Positions 46,401 to 57,548 of a DNA stretch of 64,000 bases are shown piece after piece (the stretch's first letter is position 1; every line of letters starts with the position of its first letter). The translations under genes were made by a program, and so were the position numbers. Below the pieces are notes generated by a model. The model ran no database searches and had not been told where the DNA came from. It saw only the letters and a list, made by a program, of their open reading frames with translations. This DNA is from Atkinsonella hypoxylon (taxonomy: Eukaryota; Ascomycota; Sordariomycetes; Hypocreales; Clavicipitaceae), in NCBI GenBank assembly GCA_000729835.1, contig JFHB01000076.1, forward strand, positions 62,001 to 126,000. Reading direction: 5' to 3'.

Positions 46401-48729
46401 CTACAACTTAGACCGCGGTCCTTCCAACGCCGCATGCTTTCCAGCATTTCTCTCAAAGTACGCCCTCACCTTGGCCCTCGCAACATCCACCACCGCCGCG
46501 TCCTCCACCGTACTTGGCACCGTCACCTCTTTATCAAACTCGCCGTGTACCCCATTCTCTAGCAGTTCACGCAGGACACGGCGAAGCGTCTTTCCCGAAC
46601 GCGTCTTGGGAATCATACCCTGGCCTTGGATAATGCCTCCGAGGGATGCAATGGCACCGACTTGTTTGCGGACGAGACCCTGGATCTCCGAAGCAATCTT
46701 TTCATCTGGTACGGCAGACGACGGATGATCAGCCACGGATAATGTGATGAAAGCAAAGGGGAGTTGGCCCTTGATAGCGTCTGGGATGCCGACGACACTG
46801 GCCTCGGCGACGAGGGGGTGGGAGGTAATCGCTTGCTCAATGCCGCCTGGATACGTTAGCGAAAGGGTACTGGGTATTGAAAATTAGACTGGCAAGAAAC
46901 TTGACAGAATTTCTCTGTCCAAAGGGCCGCTCACCACTCGATAATCTATGAGCGCTGACATTCAGCACATCGTCATTCCTGCTCATCACGTGAACATAGC
47001 CATCTTCGTCAATGTAGCCAGAATCACCTGTATCGAGCCATTTGCCATCGAATCTCTTCAGATAGCTTGCATAGAACCGCTCTTCATCTCCCCAGAGCGT
47101 TCGGAACGCTGTCGGCGCCAGTGGCATGCCAAGCACGATATTCCCCATGGTTCCCTTCTCGACTTGGCGACCCTCATCGTCCACGATGCGCACGTCAAAA
47201 CCAGGCATTGCTTTGCCCGCACTCCCTGGTTTGATTCTAGCTGGCAGATGATTTCTGATATCAGTTGTACGATCTTTCCCAGCATGAGGCACCAGAGCCC
47301 GCCCGGTAATTGGTGAACCAGATTCGCTTGACCACCAGTTATCAATGACATGAGCATCTGGTGCAGCGTACTTATCCAGCAGATCTTGATACATGGATAT
47401 CAAGGAAGGCTCTGAGCGCTCTCCCGCAAGGAAGAGTGCCCGCAAGGATCGAAGCCCGCCTCGATTACCTATGGTGGTGAGATACTTGTTGTCCGGGTCG
47501 TCTCTTTTGATGGCGCGCAGAGCGGTAGGGGCTGTAAACATCATATTAACCTTGTATTCTTCAATGACTCTCCAGAAAGCCGAGGCATCTGGAGTGCCAA
47601 CAGGCTTGCCTTCGTACAGGACTGTGGAAGCACCAGCCAGGAGCGGAGCATACACAATGTACGAATGGCCGACAACCCAGCCAATATCCGAAGCTGTAAA
47701 GGCGACGTCTCCTGGGCCCTGAATATGGAACAGGTAGCTGATGGAGAGATGGAGCCCAACAGCGTGACCAGCCGCATCTCTCATGACACCCTTCGGTGCG
47801 CCAGTCGTGCCAGATGTATGGATGATGTAGACAGGATCAGTGCTAGCTACCGGTACACAATCGGCCTTGACCTGCCGCGCGCGAGCGCTTCTTACGACTT
47901 TTTGCCACGTAGCTTGGCCGCAGTTTCGATCGGGGTTCCATCGAACTTGTGGTCGCTGCCAGATTAAGGTCCGAGATGGTTTGTGAGGTGAGATCTGAAT
48001 AGCCTCCTCCACGAGTGGCTGGTACGCGATGGGCGGCTTGTTGCCGTCAATCCCACAAGACGCGGTGAGTATTGCGACGGGCTTGCAGGCTTCAATTCGT
48101 TGGGCGAGGGCATTGGGTGCGAAGCCGCCAAAGACAACGGCATGGACGGCACCGAGGCGATTGATGGCATACATGCCCACTAAAGCGGCGGGGATCATGG
48201 GCACTGTATAAGCGGACAGCCAGATAGTCTTAGCCAGATAGTCTTAGTTTCGCATTCAAGAACATCACGAGACGCATGCGGCACACCACACGAGCCCATT
48301 CGAGATAGCTATCGATGTCGGGTATCACTTACTGTACAGCATAACGACGTCGCCCTTACGAACACCTTCTGCCCGCAATACGCCTGCAAGCACCTCGACT
48401 TCCTCGAGCAACTTGCGGTAGGTATACGTCTCTTTCGTCTTCGTGACGGGGCTATCGTAGTAAATGGCGACATGCTCGCCTCTGCCGGCCTCGACATGTC
48501 TGTCAATGCAGTTGTAGCATGTGGAAATCTCGCCGCCAGGAAACCATTCCCAGCTGTCGTAGGAGACGCCGCTGGCGCCGAGAGTTCGCTGCGTCCGGCG
48601 CAGCGTTGCGGTCGGCTTCTTGTGCCAATGGAGATGCTCGGCCTGGTGTGCCCAGAATTCCTCGGGCTTCTCCAAGCTATGCCGAAGAATGTGGTCCTGC
48701 AGGTGCGAGCCTGCTTCTCTTGAAGCCAT
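46401..48729 (-). CDS. Short-chain acyl-CoA synthetase (propionyl/acetyl-CoA type) with C-terminal SKL
   Basis: Three exons, 48729-48333, 48203-46935 and 46846-46401, encode 703 residues. Donors are GTAAGT and GTGAGC; acceptors are TACAG and TCCAG. The enzyme activates a short acid with ATP to the acyl-AMP and then the CoA thioester. Landmarks of the ACS family appear in order: EEFWAHQAEHLHWHK (ACS N-terminal domain), YMPMIPAALVGMYA, VVFGGF, the P-loop YIIHTSGTTGAPKGV (258-272), NWWSSESGSPITG, WLDTGDSGYIDEDGYVHVMSRNDDVLNVSAHRL, and KTRSGKTLRR with the adenylation lysine (about 641). The sequence looks closer to the ACSS3/PrpE branch than to cytosolic Acs1. The protein ends in RSKL, a canonical PTS1, so import into peroxisomes is expected. 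An in-frame ATG at 48786 would add 19 residues (TLNRRPFSVVHC) that could act as a mitochondrial presequence. Confidence 0.9.
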
Positions 48730-51327
48730 GGTCGCCGCCGCGTGGATGCAATGCACAACAGAGAATGGCCTTCGATTCAACGTCATGAGCGTTGAACGTT
48801 GAACGGCAGGAGTGGGGCTTCCTTCCTTCCTTCCTTCCCTACCTTGCCGAGGTGGGGCTGTGGGCGCCTCTTGGCCTTGCAGGTGGTGGCTGCTCGATTA
48901 GTTCCCGCCTCCCCGGGGCTTGAGCCGAAAGGAGTCGCTGTTTTCTACTCCGCCGCTGACTTCAGCCTACTTTATCACGTACGCCGATGAATCACCGACG
49001 CAGTAACGAAGAGTCGTCGTTCCAGAAGCACTTCAAGTCTTGTCATTCAATTACAGCCCGACTCTCGCGGTACTACCCCCTGAAAGAATGCGAGCCCAGC
49101 CAAACTTCACACAACTCATCCCGCCAAAACACGCCATGCAAAGTTTTGCATCGCTGGTAAACCGCCGGAATACGGCCCTGGGAGAACTCTGCCTCAGAAA
49201 TCGCCCTGTTGAATGCAGCCTGAGTGCAAGTCTCGTCCTCGCTCCGTCTTCTAGCACTTGGGCACAGACCCGTCTTCGCATAGCCTCACCAATCCTGATA
49301 GAGAATCAACTAAGCCTCCTCTTGATATTGAGGAATCAAACTCCAGCGCCGGGATTTCCTGCAATATAGCAAAATCACTAGCCTCACCCCATCAGATCCA
49401 AGCAAGCAGGTTTCCCAATAGTAAACGGCGCGTCATGACTTGACCCCAACCTTTTCAAGCGCCCTATCCCCAGATGAACCTGTAGAACCAGCTGCATGTG
49501 AACTCTTGCACTCCGGAACTTCGCCACCAGCCTAATTGTTGTTTGTGCCAATCTGTCGAAACAAAGCAGCACAAGTACGAGGTTGCCATTTGGGTAAAAT
49601 CACAGCCAATCACAGGTGGTCTTTTCGGGGCCCTAGTCCTCAATAGCAATTCCAACCCTCATCGGAAGCTGACAGCAAAACCCTCCATTTCCACTAATCT
49701 CTGTAAAGTCAAGTACGGGCGTCTACCTCCTTTTAACATGTGCACTCCAGCTGCTTTCACAACGTTAGCTGAAGCACCTTGAAGACACTTACAAAAGTCA
49801 GATTTGACGGTGGCATAGTATGATGATGAAGCTTTGTAAATTATTAATAAGTCATGTCTCGTGGCAATGGTGTTTCTATCGTAAGTTGCTTGGATTCCTC
49901 ACACAAAAGGACGCGATATGAAGAGAAATGCAGAGGTATTCCAGCTCATGCAATCTCTAGCTGCCCTGCCAGTTAGCGCCGGGACCCTCCCATGCATCAA
50001 TTTCTTCCTCTTTTCGTCCCAACCACAGGACCTGCAGCGTGGGAGCTGGAAATCTGTGGCACCGCAGTTCGATCCCGTCGTCTGTTATCTTCGTCGCCGG
50101 TACGATATGTCTCTTAATTGCACTGCAGTGGAGACCCAGAACGTAGAGTGGAATGACGGTCGAGTCATTGTCCCCAGGACCAGTATTGAGCGAGAATGCC
50201 ACGATGCCACTTCGTACTGTCGACGACGGACAATGGCCTTTTCGATCGTTTAAGCCTCCTGGAAAGTGCTGCGTATGTAATATTCATCTATCATTGGCCT
50301 AATTGGCAAACAAAATCCCTGATTCTGTGTGTCCCATCACGAAAACGCTGACAACGAGTCCAAGTTCCGGGGTGCCAAGCGAGACACTGCAAGTGAATCC
50401 GGCATCCATCGTCATGTTTTGGTCCTCAGCATTAGTCCGTACCTGACTGTTCAAAGGACCGATTTATCCAAGCTAATCTTAGATGCAATCATGTTACAAT
50501 TGACGGTGGCCTCGGCGTGACGATCGTTGGATATTACACTCCATCTATGGTTGGAGGAGCGCTTTCGAGTCTGTCGGCACCGGGCTTCTTCTTGTCCGAG
50601 TGAACACTCCGGTTGTGCGTGGTATGTGAAAGCAATCAGGCACTGGCTGGTTCGTCTCGCTGGCGAACGATCGCTGTCTAGTTTTGGCTTCCAGACTATA
50701 TTCGGCGCTAGAGCAGGCTTGAGATTAGAGCTTCCGAACATTGCAGTTTAAACGGTTTTGCATCAAAAAGGTCGCTTTGATCGGCAATCGCTTGTCGTCG
50801 TCGCTCGCTACCTAGGTTGTGCGAGCTTCGTCTCTGCCGGACAGAAAGTTTTCATTGCTCACATCATCGCCGGCATGGGCGACCAGGTTTCTTGAAACAG
50901 GTTACACTGTGGTTCTTGAACCTGGAGCCACTGAACTTCACAGAATCCACGGAATAGTGCCTGACAAGGGCGATGTCACTGCTCGGGACCTCGGCGTGTA
51001 CAACGATGCCATTTTATAGACCTTATTGTCCCGTGGGCGCTCACCGGTGTGGTTTATAATCGGAGCCGTCGGCGTCGAGTCGCGGAGCGTAAAAAAAAAG
51101 TCCAAAAAGGATGATATAGACAAAAGGCAAACGACCCATACAACGAGGTTTTGCAATACAGGCACGAGAATGCTGAGAAAGAACCGCCCTCTATCAAGCT
51201 GTTCACTGGGGCGCTTTCTGATTTCCGTAGACTTGAACCTTAGTGAATAGTCGCGGTCGAAGAATGAAAAGAGACCTCTGCATACGCTGTAAAAATAAAG
51301 CTCTAGGTTTACCCAGATAACTTCATC
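48730..51327. other. Intergenic 2.6-kb stretch
   Basis: Promoter side of the acyl-CoA synthetase gene, with a CCTT repeat (48821-48840), and the 3' flank of the Zn2Cys6 gene. Frames here are short and show no family resemblance. Confidence 0.5.
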
Positions 51328-53847
51328 TTAGTTAGACAAGTCAATGTCGAAGAAATCGTCCAGAAACCAGTCGTATCTATCAAGATCCGTAGGCTGTGGC
51401 ACAGTAGTATTAGGAAATGGCGAGCGGTTGCCGGCCTGGGACCTACGCAAAGAGAAGTGATGTTGTCGATGCATCTGCTCGTTATAACCTCGTCCACGAG
51501 CACTGAAACCATTCGTCGCATCGCTTGAAGATGTTCCATATTTGTTTTTATAATACCACTTCCTCAGTTGTTGGATAATGCAAAAGGACCTGCTAAGTGC
51601 ATTAAATTCGTCTCTCGTCATAAGATCCTTGGCAACGGCGCCAAGGCGGTCCAAATATTCCTCCAAATGAAGATCGTCGACGAGCATGAAATTAGAAACA
51701 TCCCTGGTTGAAGATAAGATGGCTTTATGAAGTTTGCATAAAAGAATAAGTGAGTAAATCACCCGGCCGCCGTAAATATGTGGTGAAAGAGTCAGCATAT
51801 CAACTAAAGGTATTGACAGAAAACAGTTCAGCATTCTGTGTGATGCAGTCACGATTTCGCGGAGCATCAAGAGCTGAGCGGTATTGATTTGTTCGCTTAT
51901 GAAAGTGCAAGTTTTGAGAAATTTTGATGTAAAGGGTGTTTCGAACTCGTCCACATTGTGATTGACGTGCATTGCTGGCTCATGTGCATAGAGTGAGCTC
52001 GAAAATCGACCAAAGTCGACAAGAGCTAGAGCATCGCTTCATATTAGAACACTTCGTAAACTTTTTCTTTCTTGTATGTAAAAATAAAGAGAGAGAAAAA
52101 AGGCAATTGTGAAACTTGGTGGGAGGCTCACCTTGTTGCAGTGGCTTCAGGTCACAATTCTTCCAACTGTCAATGCGCGATTGAAAGTCCTGTGCTATCC
52201 TGATAGTGATGGGATCGCGGGCTGATGCTGACCGGTGACGGTCACTGAGGAACAACCGTTGATCAATGGTATAACAAAGATGCTCCGTCCTGACGAGCTC
52301 ACAGAAGAAGGCATCAGAAGGCGAAACTCCTGCTTGTTGCAAATCCCTCAGATATGCATCTATGTCTGAAGTCCACGTCATCATTCTGGACCGTCGCAAT
52401 ATCAGCGAAATACTGAATGTTATTCCGTGTCAGCGCAATTCAGCCACGGGAACCAGACACCCGGGGGTAACTGTCTTTTACCTCGCAGATATGAGAAAAC
52501 ACGAAAGCCACGCGCGCTGTGCTTCGGCTCGATCCCACGCTTCCTGGCCGCCACTGGTAGGTTTACGAATGTCCACTTTGTCAAGCCCGAGGTCGAGGGC
52601 CATTGTGATCATCATATGGGCAAGCTGCATCAGATTGACTTGCTTGTGGTCATGCAGAGCTCTGTACCATAGCGACCCAATCTGCATCGCCTGAACAAGC
52701 TCAAGTGACTTCTCCCCTCGAACAATGGCGCGTTCGGCGAGGGCCCGCCTCGACTCCAAGACCAATTCGTTCTGCTGATCCACGGAGCAACAGCTACCGG
52801 CAGCAACGCTCAAAATCACAAGAAAGAGAAGCGGCTTCGTTTCCCTCAGGTACTCCTGACTGGTACCCGGGACAAGGATGACGGCGGGACATTTCGGGAC
52901 AAACATGTCAATATAGTGATGAAATACTCTTTGGGCAACATCTCGATTGATGAGGGAGTCAATCTTGATGTCGAGTTGCTTATTTTCAATGGATGGTAAT
53001 GGCCGCGAAGCTATGGGGGGTCAGCTTTCAATTGTCTATGCGTCCCTGGTGCACTAAAAGGAAGAACCTTACTGGGATGGTTCATGAGTCCTGATGAGAA
53101 AGCTGAGGCTGCCTCGGCCTCTATCCTACGCACCTTTTCAGGCGTGCTTTCTCTCCGCCTGTCCTGTGACTCCCGGACATCTCGTGAATCTCGCAAATCT
53201 CGCGAATCTCGCGAATCTCCGGCACCTCGCGCACCTCGCGCACCTCGCGCACCTCGTGCCTCCGACGCCTCCCTTGTCGTCTCTACGGCGGCAGATGTTC
53301 CATTATGAGATTTTGACACGGGCGACTTGGCAGGAGATTTTGCCGATGATTTAGCATTGGCAGCAGCGCCACCGGCAAGCTTCGTATCAAAAACACATTG
53401 CTTGGACAAGCGCAAGCACCGCGAGCACGCATCGTTGAGTCCCGAGGTCACCTTCTCACAACGAGTCTTGGATGCCTTACACTCGAAGCAAGACGTGCTT
53501 TTCCGGGCTCCCGCCGGCTTCCTGCTCCAGGGACGGAACAACAGGTCAACAGCCGGTGCCTCGGCCGCCAGTCTCTTCCTCGCTCTGCCATCGTGCACCG
53601 ACAGACGCGGATCTGATTGTGGCCCGGGTGCGGCGGCGGCGGCGGCTTCACCTTCTTGAACGTGCCGCTGGGCATGGACATAGGGTTTGGGAAAGGACGG
53701 GCCACTGGACAGATGCGGTGAGGACGCACTTCGCTTCAGATGGCTGTCCGACGCCGAGGCCGGCGACGAAGGCGTGTATGATGAAGCTATGGGGATTGAC
53801 GTTGGTCGTAGTGGTGCATTGTCCAGCTTGAATTTAAAAAACGACAT
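51328..53847 (-). CDS. Zn(II)2Cys6 fungal transcription factor
   Basis: Four exons, 53847-53073, 53010-52482, 52412-52132 and 52025-51328, encode 760 residues; all junctions keep frame (donors GTAAGG, GTAAAA, GTGAGC; acceptors ATAG, TTCAG, CTCTAG). The zinc cluster is C120-x2-C-x6-C-x10-C-x2-C-x6-C151 (CFECKASKTRCEK to CSRCLRLSKQCVFD), with a linker rich in Lys/Ser after it. Residues about 190-235 hold RGARGARGARGA and RDSRDSRDLRDSRDVR repeats. The middle homology region follows: IDMFVPKCPAVILV, then LWYRALHDHKQVNLMQLAHM and DLGLDK, typical of LEU3/War1-type regulators. The C-terminus (WFLDDFFDIDLSN) is acidic/aromatic, as in activation domains. The fourth exon's acceptor could lie a few bases away, but CTCTAG is the one that keeps the frame open. 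Target genes are unknown; no cluster surrounds it. Confidence 0.88.
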
Positions 53848-56725
53848 GCTGCGCTCATCGTGGGTGGGCACGCTCTCCTGTCGGGAATTTCTCTCCTTGT
53901 TGGCGGGAATTTTTGACCCCAAAACCTGCCGGCTACGCTGCGAGTCCCTTTTGCGCGATAGGGGGGAGGACCGCACTTTTTGGCAGCGGCGGATTCTGTC
54001 GTCGTCGTTGCTAGCGCAGCAGGACCCGAGGAACACAAAGGGAAAGAGGGAAAAAAAAAAAAAAGGAAAAAAAAAAAAGAAAAAAGGCCTCCTCCTCGTC
54101 CGAGAGAAGTACCAGGCATACCAGGCATACCAGGCCCAAGCCATGTTGCGGTTGCATCCGCCGACGCGGGTCGAACAGTCACAGTCACGTGTGAATGGAC
54201 TATCGGCAGAAATGCACGAATGCGCTCACCACGGCGGAATTGCCACTTAGGGAGGGAAGAAGGGCTATTGAGGGAAAAGGGCTGCTTGGCGTTTGGTCTG
54301 GGCTCGGTTTTCCCTGCTTTTTTTTTTTTTTTTTTTTTACCCCTCGACGGTGATGTATGTTTGTTGGTGCGGTTTCTTTCTTTTTCTTTTTTTCTTTTTC
54401 TTTTTTCTTTTTTAACTTGGGTCAGTCTGGTGTTTTTTTATTGATGGGGGCTTGACGGCCATGATTCCATGTCTGATCACTTATAAGCTTCAACTTCCAT
54501 CAGCAGCACCAACTTGAGGCTGGTTGCGCAGCCAGTGCGTGCAAGACCCCAACAAGCTTGACGTTACCGCAAGTCAATAGCACCTTTCATGATTCCCGCC
54601 CCGGAAGCTCGAGAAAGGGCTCATTTGGGTTATGGAGGTCTGACGTGAGTGAAGTCGGCGAGTTGTACCGAGGTAGCCTCCGCGGCTCGTGTAATGCTGG
54701 GATATCGCAGTACATTCATTGGACGGTCAATCTCAGGCCATGCAGCACGAGCAATTGAGAAAAAGAAATCGTCTGATTTGACGGCGCGTCGATGGGAAAG
54801 ACGGTCCGACTTTTCGACTTATGCGCTTTGAATAGTCGGGACGGCAAGCAGTACTACATTCAATTTTATGTATATATATATACCTCATCGTCCCTCACGC
54901 CTCCCGCATTATTGTCGTTGATGCAAGCGTTTCCAGACTTTGCACCGCCATTGCCGTCCTCTCGTGCCAGCCGCGCAGCCGTCCAAATGTCCATGTCACC
55001 AATTGCAACACCGCATAACTAGAGGCGGGACGGCATAAGTTCCTTATCCGGCTATTCGATTCGATCTGCGTGTCTTGACTCGGCACTTACAGACGTGGGA
55101 CAATACTTCACCTACCTATATTGTGAAGTGAACTACACCTAAAACAGAAGATGTACCTCCAGAGACATTTTTGCCGCAGATGTACTTGCTATAACCAACC
55201 CCTTGCCCAGGTATAATTACAATTTTCATAACACAACACAATAACACGCTACATCAAGCTAATGCCTGAACTTGAGAGGCATGGTCCGCATTACAAGGAT
55301 TCTTTCTAGCAATTCTACATTGTCAGCGTCTGAAGGGCATTGTCTGCGTTAAGGGCGGCGAAAATCGCGACACATAGTAAAGTGGCTCTTTATATAAGCC
55401 CGCTTGCCAACAGCATAAGTTAGATTTGCTTCAGAGCTTAAATCTGCGATAACTGTACAAGAAGAACTTCAATCCTAAAACGTGAATTCCTAGTATAATC
55501 ATAACCTACACGCTTGTTGGTTTAGGTAGACTATAGCCGCAAAGTGTAACGGTCCAGGGTTCGTCCAATCCTTCCTCTCCACCACGCAGGGCAAAAAAGC
55601 ACGTATTGTTGGTCACTGAGGCGATGAATAATAATTGACACCTACATACATCACACATACATATAAGCAAAGGCACATCAAGTAAGCCACGCCCCCCAAG
55701 ACCATGAACCTACCCTGCGTCGACACTCGCTTCCCCCCATGCTCAGTAGGTACAAGATGATCAGATTCGCACACGCACATGGCTTCGCGTCGGACAGGTA
55801 CCGTTCAACGCAAAAACGTGCCCTGCGCGACCGCGTAGCATCGTGAAACGAAACCTCGTACAGCATATGCGATGGAGTTACCACGGCAGTCTAAAAGAGC
55901 TAGCTGGTTTCTCGTTTCAAGTCTAAAAGGGGGGCTACGAAAAAAAAAAAGGGTGACTTGGGATTCAAGTCTAGAAGTGCCACTCAAAGCTCGTGCAGAA
56001 GCACATGTAAATGTGGAAATCAAAAGCACAGAAAATCACGTTGAAAATGCCATCATAACCGCAGGACGTATTAGATCCCCTGCCAAACCAATTCGTCATG
56101 AGGGCCAGCGCTCGTACAGGGTAGGAGAGTAACCTAGGGCGGTGGAAAATCGGCAACACCACCAGGTTGCGAATTCGAAAAATACTGATTGGACAGGGCG
56201 CGCTGGCAGAACGAGCTGCGTAATTACCGTGGCAGATGAAGTTCTGCGACTTGGAAGCCTCATAACCATGCAATTGGGTAAACGAATATTGTTCTTATCG
56301 ACATGGCATGACAGATGGACGCGGGAACAGGAAAGTGTCTTTATAAAAAAAAATTAAAAAAGGTCATAAGATCCCAGTATCCTATTGGTAAAGACACAGT
56401 ATATCCCAAGCGCCGAAAAAAAAAAGATTATTAAGACCGCACACAAGCCGTTCTCAGAGTTATCCTCTTGGGTTCGGACCTGTGGCCCCCATTGAACTTT
56501 GATACACAGTTCTCCAGGTTCATATGTTCGTAACCCAAAAAAAAAAGTCTATACACAACCGAAAGTAGCAATTCCATCCGTTTCAAAACGTGAACCACAC
56601 TGTCAACTCTCCCACAACGCGTCTCCAGTCACACGTAGCTAGCAAAGGGCCTGACTTTTCACCAAGATCTTGTTCAACTAGATCGTAGGTAGGACGTGGA
56701 TGGCGAGGCATGAAAGTCGGTTGAT
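53848..56725. other. Intergenic 2.9-kb stretch
   Basis: The upstream flank of the Zn2Cys6 gene has strong homopolymer tracts (A-rich 54049-54085, T-rich 54318-54338 and 54380-54413) and a CAGGCATAC triplicate (54114-54140). The rest is AT-rich without supported genes. Confidence 0.5.
54111..54141. repeat. ACCAGGCAT 10-bp tandem repeat
   Basis: Three tandem copies of a 10-bp CAGGCATACC-type unit upstream of the Zn2Cys6 gene. Confidence 0.75.
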
Positions 56726-57389
56726 TTACAGAACAAAAGCGGCAAGACCAACGATACCTGCCAGACCAGCAACAGAGAGGGCAGCAGCCTTGCCGGCACC
56801 GGCAGTAGGAACCGGGGGCTTCCCACCAGCGCTCTGGGCAGGGACGTCAGGCCTTCCAGTGGGAGTGACACCGGGAGCAGTGCTGTTGGGGTAGTTGCCG
56901 CTGCCGCTAGGAAACATGTCAGCCAGAAAGCTTGAATAGTCATGGCAGATCAGCACTACTTACCAGGTGTGGCAGACAACCGCACTGCTGGTGGTCACAG
57001 GCCTGGTGACAGTGCAAGGGCATTCAAAGGTCACGAGGCCGGGCTATCACTTGGTGTTAGTTTATATGCCTGATATCATGATCCGGATGAGGGCATCATT
57101 CGAAGGAACTGCGCAGCAAACGAGTTGCCGAGTACACGCCTTGGCTGAAGGGCTGAAGGTTGCTCTCGTTCCGACCCTCTTCCGAATATCCACATCTTCC
57201 TCGTTTGTATTGCGGAGTCCATACCTGAGTAACATCGTAGACCTTACCGCCGTGGGTAATCTTAGTAGCTTCAGGGCAGAACGTGACCAATTTGCTGACA
57301 ACCTCAGTGACGACGGTGACATTGGGTTGGGTCTGGTTCCAGGCGTTGACGCCAGCGGCAGCAGCGATGAGAGCAGCAGCGAACTTCAT
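56726..57389 (-). CDS. Small GPI-anchored secreted protein (predicted)
   Basis: Three exons, 57389-57225, 57043-56964 and 56906-56726, encode 141 residues. Donors are GTATGG and GTAAGT; acceptors are GATAG and CCTAG. Residues 1-17 are a signal peptide (KFAAALIAAAAGVNA). The mature part has TVVTEVVSKLVTFCPEATKI, then PGLVTFECPCTVTRPVTT and CHTCGSGNYPN, so six cysteines in all. This repeated TVVTxVV/TFCPxxT pattern is common in fungal cell-wall proteins. The C-terminus carries a Pro/Gly-rich spacer and the hydrophobic GPI-type tail GKAAALSVAGLAGIVGLAAF. The function is not known; wall structure or surface adhesion is inferred from layout. A TATAAAGG box lies about 155 bp upstream. Splices are supported by frame and by the continuity of the cysteine pattern. 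Confidence 0.85.
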
Positions 57390-57540
57390 TTTGACGGTAT
57401 TAGGATGAACTCGAAGAGTTGATTGTTAAGTAACGAACGTAGGTGACTGGAAAGTCGGGTGTGCAGATATGCCTAACGAGTGTGTGTGTGTGGGTGAGGA
57501 GGAGAGAAAGAATCGAAGTTGGAGGAAGCCCGGAGGAGGA

Positions 57541-57548
57541 CCTTTATA
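57541..57548 (-). promoter_or_regulatory. TATA-like box of the small GPI-type protein gene
   Basis: TATAAAGG on the minus strand, about 152 bp upstream of the start codon. A GT repeat (57481-57493) lies between it and the ATG. Confidence 0.4.
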
